Below are positions 42,638 to 45,025 of a DNA stretch of 45,025 nucleotides, piece by piece. A model generated the notes under the pieces. That model did not search any database. It was not told the DNA's origin and saw only the letters and a list, made by a program, of their open reading frames with translations. The position numbers and the translations under genes are program-made. Positions within the stretch are counted from its first letter, which is position 1; every line of letters begins with the position of its first letter. Source of the stretch: Paenibacillus xylanivorans (GTDB lineage: Bacteria > Bacillota > Bacilli > Paenibacillales > Paenibacillaceae); the NCBI RefSeq assembly GCF_001280595.1, contig NZ_LITU01000053.1, positions 270 through 45,294 on the forward strand. The letters run 5' to 3'.

Positions 42638-43440
42638 ACCTGATGGACCAGACCTTCCAGCAACTGAAAGAACAGAACCGGACAGCACTTATTCCATTCC
42701 TTACGGTTGGAGATCCGGATGTGGATACCACGGTGGAAATCATTAAGGAATTGGAACAGGCGGGGGCAGACATTTTGGAACTGGGTGTTCCCTATTCTGA
42801 TCCGCTTGCGGATGGACCGGTAATCCAGCGTGCTTCCGAGCGTGCATTGAAAAGTCAGATCACCATTCGGACTTGTATGGAGACCGCAGCGAGAGCACGT
42901 GCTGCGGGTGTGAAACTGCCTTTTGTACTGTTCACCTACTATAATCCGGTGTTGCAGACAGGACTGGATGTATTTTTTGACGAGTTGGTCAAACATGAGA
43001 TCAGCGGCATGATCATCCCGGATCTTCCGATCGAGGAGGCAGAGGATATGCGTCGCCGTGCGGATGCAGCAGGTGTGCACTTGGTTCCGCTTGTTGCTCC
43101 TACCTCCAACGCCCGGATCGAGCGTATTGTCACGGGAGCACGTGGTTTCATTTATTGTGTCTCTTCTCTAGGTGTTACGGGAGAGAGAGCTTCCTTTTTC
43201 GATGGGGTAGAGAGCTTCATTGAAACTGTAAAGAGTCTGACAGATCTTCCGGTCGCTGTTGGCTTCGGCATTTCCAGTCACGAGCAGGTAGCGCGATTCT
43301 CTCGGATCTGTGACGGTGTTGTTGTAGGCAGTGCTATCGTTCGTCAGGTGGAAGAAGCCATTCCTCTTCTTGGAAACCCGGATACTCGTCAGGCAGGTCT
43401 GTTGCAAATTCGCAACTTTGTGGCACAATTAAAAGGATAG
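42634..43440 (+). CDS. trpA: tryptophan synthase alpha subunit
   Basis: Cleaves indole-3-glycerol phosphate to indole. 268 residues. Catalytic Glu in [21 protein letters not shown] (Glu about 49, Asp about 60), [11 protein letters not shown] and [15 protein letters not shown] overlap with trpB. A hairpin lies between it and hisC. Confidence 0.98.
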   Translation: MNLMDQTFQQLKEQNRTALIPFLTVGDPDVDTTVEIIKELEQAGADILELGVPYSDPLADGPVIQRASERALKSQITIRTCMETAARARAAGVKLPFVLFTYYNPVLQTGLDVFFDELVKHEISGMIIPDLPIEEAEDMRRRADAAGVHLVPLVAPTSNARIERIVTGARGFIYCVSSLGVTGERASFFDGVESFIETVKSLTDLPVAVGFGISSHEQVARFSRICDGVVVGSAIVRQVEEAIPLLGNPDTRQAGLLQIRNFVAQLKG

Positions 43441-43464
43441 GGATTATATGATGTTACATCCCCG

Positions 43465-43495
43465 GGACATGCTTAGTTCATACTGAGGCATGTCC
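43465..43495 (+). terminator. hairpin between trpA and hisC
   Basis: GGACATGC (43465-43472) pairs with GCATGTCC (43488-43495) and an inner TTAGT/ACTGA stem extends it. The following DNA is AT-rich but has no clean T-run; it may be a partial terminator or an RNA processing site. Confidence 0.5.
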
Positions 43496-43526
43496 ATAAC
43501 TATTTTAATAACAGGAGGCGGTCGGG

Positions 43527-44627
43527 TTGAAACCAAAGTCCCAGATTGTCAATCTGCCTGTATATAAGCCGGGCAAACCGATTGAAGAAGTGAAACGTGA
43601 ACTGGGTTTGGAGCAAGTGATTAAGCTGGCCTCCAACGAAAATCCATATGGAAGTTCCCCTGCTGCACTTGAAGCGATCACCAGAGAATTGGTCAATGTA
43701 AGCATATATCCGGATGGCAGTTCCACCGAACTGACTGAAGTGCTGGCGAATCATCTCAGTGTGGAACCGAGTAATCTGATTTTTGGTTGTGGATCGGATG
43801 AGATCATTGCGTTGATCACTCGTGCATTCTTCCTCCCGGGAGACGAGAACATCATGGCCGACCAGACGTTCTCTGTATACAAAAGTAACGCTGACATCGA
43901 AGGTGCTGTCAGCATTGAAGTGCCACTTAAAGATGGAACTCATGACCTGACTTCCATGATGGCGCAAATTAATGATAAGACTAAGGCGGTCTGGGTGTGT
44001 AACCCCAATAACCCAACGGGTACAATCATCTCTGAGCAGGAATTGACGGCTTTTATGGATCGTGTACCTTCTCATGTCATGGTTGTGCTGGATGAAGCCT
44101 ATTATGAATTTGTAACGGATGAAGCCTACCCACAAAGTGTCCCTATGATTGAGCGTTATCCTAACCTGGTCATTTTGCGGACATTCTCCAAAATCTATGG
44201 ACTGGCTTCATTGCGTATTGGATACGGTATTGCCCGCCCGGAAGTGATTGATCTCATTAACCGTGTACGTGAGCCGTTTAACACTTCACGTTTCGGTCAG
44301 GCTGCGGCGAAGGCTGCACTTGAGGATCAGGCTTTTGTCCAAGAATGTGCGGAGCGTAATGCAGTAGAACGAGAGTATTTGCAAAATGAATTCACACGGT
44401 TAGCACTGCCGTTTTTCCCTTCGCAGGGTAACTTCATCATGGTTGATCTGGACATGCCTTCTGCAACGGCGTTCCAGTCACTATTGAAACAAGGCATTAT
44501 TGTTCGTCCTGGATTCCATGTATATCCAACATACATTCGTGTGTCCGTCGGAACATCAGAACAGAACCGTGCGTTTGTCACGGCACTGGAGAACACGCTG
44601 GCTGAGAAGGCGGTAGCACGCCCTTAA
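43527..44627 (+). CDS. hisC: histidinol-phosphate / aromatic aminotransferase
   Basis: A class II PLP aminotransferase. In B. subtilis HisC serves both histidine and Tyr/Phe synthesis, which explains its place here. 366 residues. LASNENPYGSSPAAL near 33-47, NPNNPTGTI near 157-165, DEAYYEF, and the PLP lysine in FSKIYGLASLRIGYG (near 219-233). TTG start with AGGAGGCGG 7-8 nt upstream. No other histidine gene is in the window. Confidence 0.94.
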   Translation: MKPKSQIVNLPVYKPGKPIEEVKRELGLEQVIKLASNENPYGSSPAALEAITRELVNVSIYPDGSSTELTEVLANHLSVEPSNLIFGCGSDEIIALITRAFFLPGDENIMADQTFSVYKSNADIEGAVSIEVPLKDGTHDLTSMMAQINDKTKAVWVCNPNNPTGTIISEQELTAFMDRVPSHVMVVLDEAYYEFVTDEAYPQSVPMIERYPNLVILRTFSKIYGLASLRIGYGIARPEVIDLINRVREPFNTSRFGQAAAKAALEDQAFVQECAERNAVEREYLQNEFTRLALPFFPSQGNFIMVDLDMPSATAFQSLLKQGIIVRPGFHVYPTYIRVSVGTSEQNRAFVTALENTLAEKAVARP

Positions 44628-44654
44628 ATCTGGCGATGAAAAGAGTGAGGACCC

Positions 44655-45025
44655 ATGAAACTAAAAATTGCAATGATCGGTGTAGGGCTCATCGGCGGTT
44701 CACTGGCGCTTTGCTTCAAGGGCAAGCCTGGTGTAACGGTGATGGGCTATGCCCACCTGCCTGAACTGAAGGACAAGTACATAGCGAGTGGTGTAGTGGA
44801 TGATGCTACGCTCTCTCTGGAGGAAGCGGTACAGGATGCCGACTTTATTTTTTTGTGCGTACCTGTTGGGCTGCTCGAATCCTATTTTGGACAATTGGCC
44901 AAACTTCCCTTGAAAAAGGGATGTATTATTACGGATGTAGGAAGCACTAAGGCGTCCATCGCAGCCTGTGCTGAGCATGTCCGCATGAGTGATGCATACT
45001 TTATCGGCGGTCATCCGATGGCCGG
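44655..45025 (+). CDS. tyrA: prephenate dehydrogenase (3' end outside the window)
   Basis: Oxidises prephenate to 4-hydroxyphenylpyruvate with NAD for tyrosine. Only the first 123 residues are here. NAD-binding IGVGLIGGSLAL (about 8-19), FLCVPVGLLESYF (near 72-84), ITDVGSTKASI and the prephenate-site HPMAG at the edge. ATG 44655 follows GAGTGAGG. Order hisC-tyrA matches B. subtilis, where aroE follows. Confidence 0.95.
   Translation, partial: MKLKIAMIGVGLIGGSLALCFKGKPGVTVMGYAHLPELKDKYIASGVVDDATLSLEEAVQDADFIFLCVPVGLLESYFGQLAKLPLKKGCIITDVGSTKASIAACAEHVRMSDAYFIGGHPMA

Overview
The window reads as a chromosomal segment of a spore-forming Firmicute of the Paenibacillus type. It carries sporulation and germination genes (spoIVA, spoVIF, ypeB, an exosporium-type collagen-like protein), a T-box leader, a TRAP-controlled trp operon, many GTG/TTG starts with strong GGAGG ribosome binding sites, and a gene order that follows the Bacillus subtilis block ypeB-ypfA-ypfB-cmk-ypfD-der-gpsA-yphE-yphF-spoIVA-hbs-mtrB-hepS-menG-hepT-ndk-cheR-aroF-aroB-aroH-trpEDCFBA-hisC-tyrA. 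The genus call is an inference from gene order and sequence style. No rRNA, tRNA, CRISPR array, insertion sequence or prophage gene was found.

Layout. (1) 1-6900: the 3' part of a collagen-like spore-surface gene; serA on the minus strand behind a serine-type T-box leader; a CPBP protease / small membrane protein / metallophosphoesterase trio with overlapping ends; a polysaccharide deacetylase lipoprotein; and a small exported or membrane protein. (2) 7000-10930: mecA, prsW, a tiny zinc-ribbon protein, ypeB and a PilZ protein. (3) 11000-17900: ypfB, cmk, plsC, an S1-domain protein, der, plsY, gpsA, spoVIF and a 59-residue DUF2768 protein, which covers nucleotide, phospholipid and ribosome-assembly housekeeping. 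(4) 17950-22230: a nucleotidyltransferase-like protein, a [2Fe-2S] ferredoxin, a YphF-like lipoprotein, a tautomerase-like protein and spoIVA. (5) 22330-26150: a three-gene sugar-type ABC importer set between spoIVA and hbs, with two palindromes around its promoter. (6) 26370-32390: hbs, a 48-residue protein, mtrB (TRAP), an unknown exported protein, then hepS-menG-ubiA-ubiX-(decayed gene)-hepT for menaquinone and its prenyl tail. (7) 32500-45025: ndk, cheR, aroC-aroB-aroH, the trp leader, trpEDCFBA, hisC and the 5' end of tyrA.

How it works together. The right third is one aromatic amino acid supercluster: AroB and AroC make chorismate, AroH sends it to prephenate, TrpE-TrpA send it to tryptophan, and HisC plus TyrA finish tyrosine and phenylalanine. 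The mtrB gene upstream encodes the tryptophan-sensing protein whose target, eleven NAG triplets at 36790-36845, lies in the trp leader, so sensor and target are both in this window. folE, the usual partner of mtrB, is missing, and trpG is not in the operon.

The observations most worth a second look are the trp leader, where the TRAP site is about 320 nt from its terminator and 6-nt stretches could pair across that gap; a decayed gene between ubiX and hepT whose last codons still overlap the hepT start and which may be a remnant of the futalosine-pathway gene mqnA; a TGTGA-N6-TCACA palindrome and a second inverted repeat around the ABC importer promoter; a 10-bp-arm palindrome lying over the -35 of aroC; and non-consensus residues at key motifs in GpsA, PlsC and the PilZ protein. 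I did not find an obviously new multi-gene defence or mobile system here.
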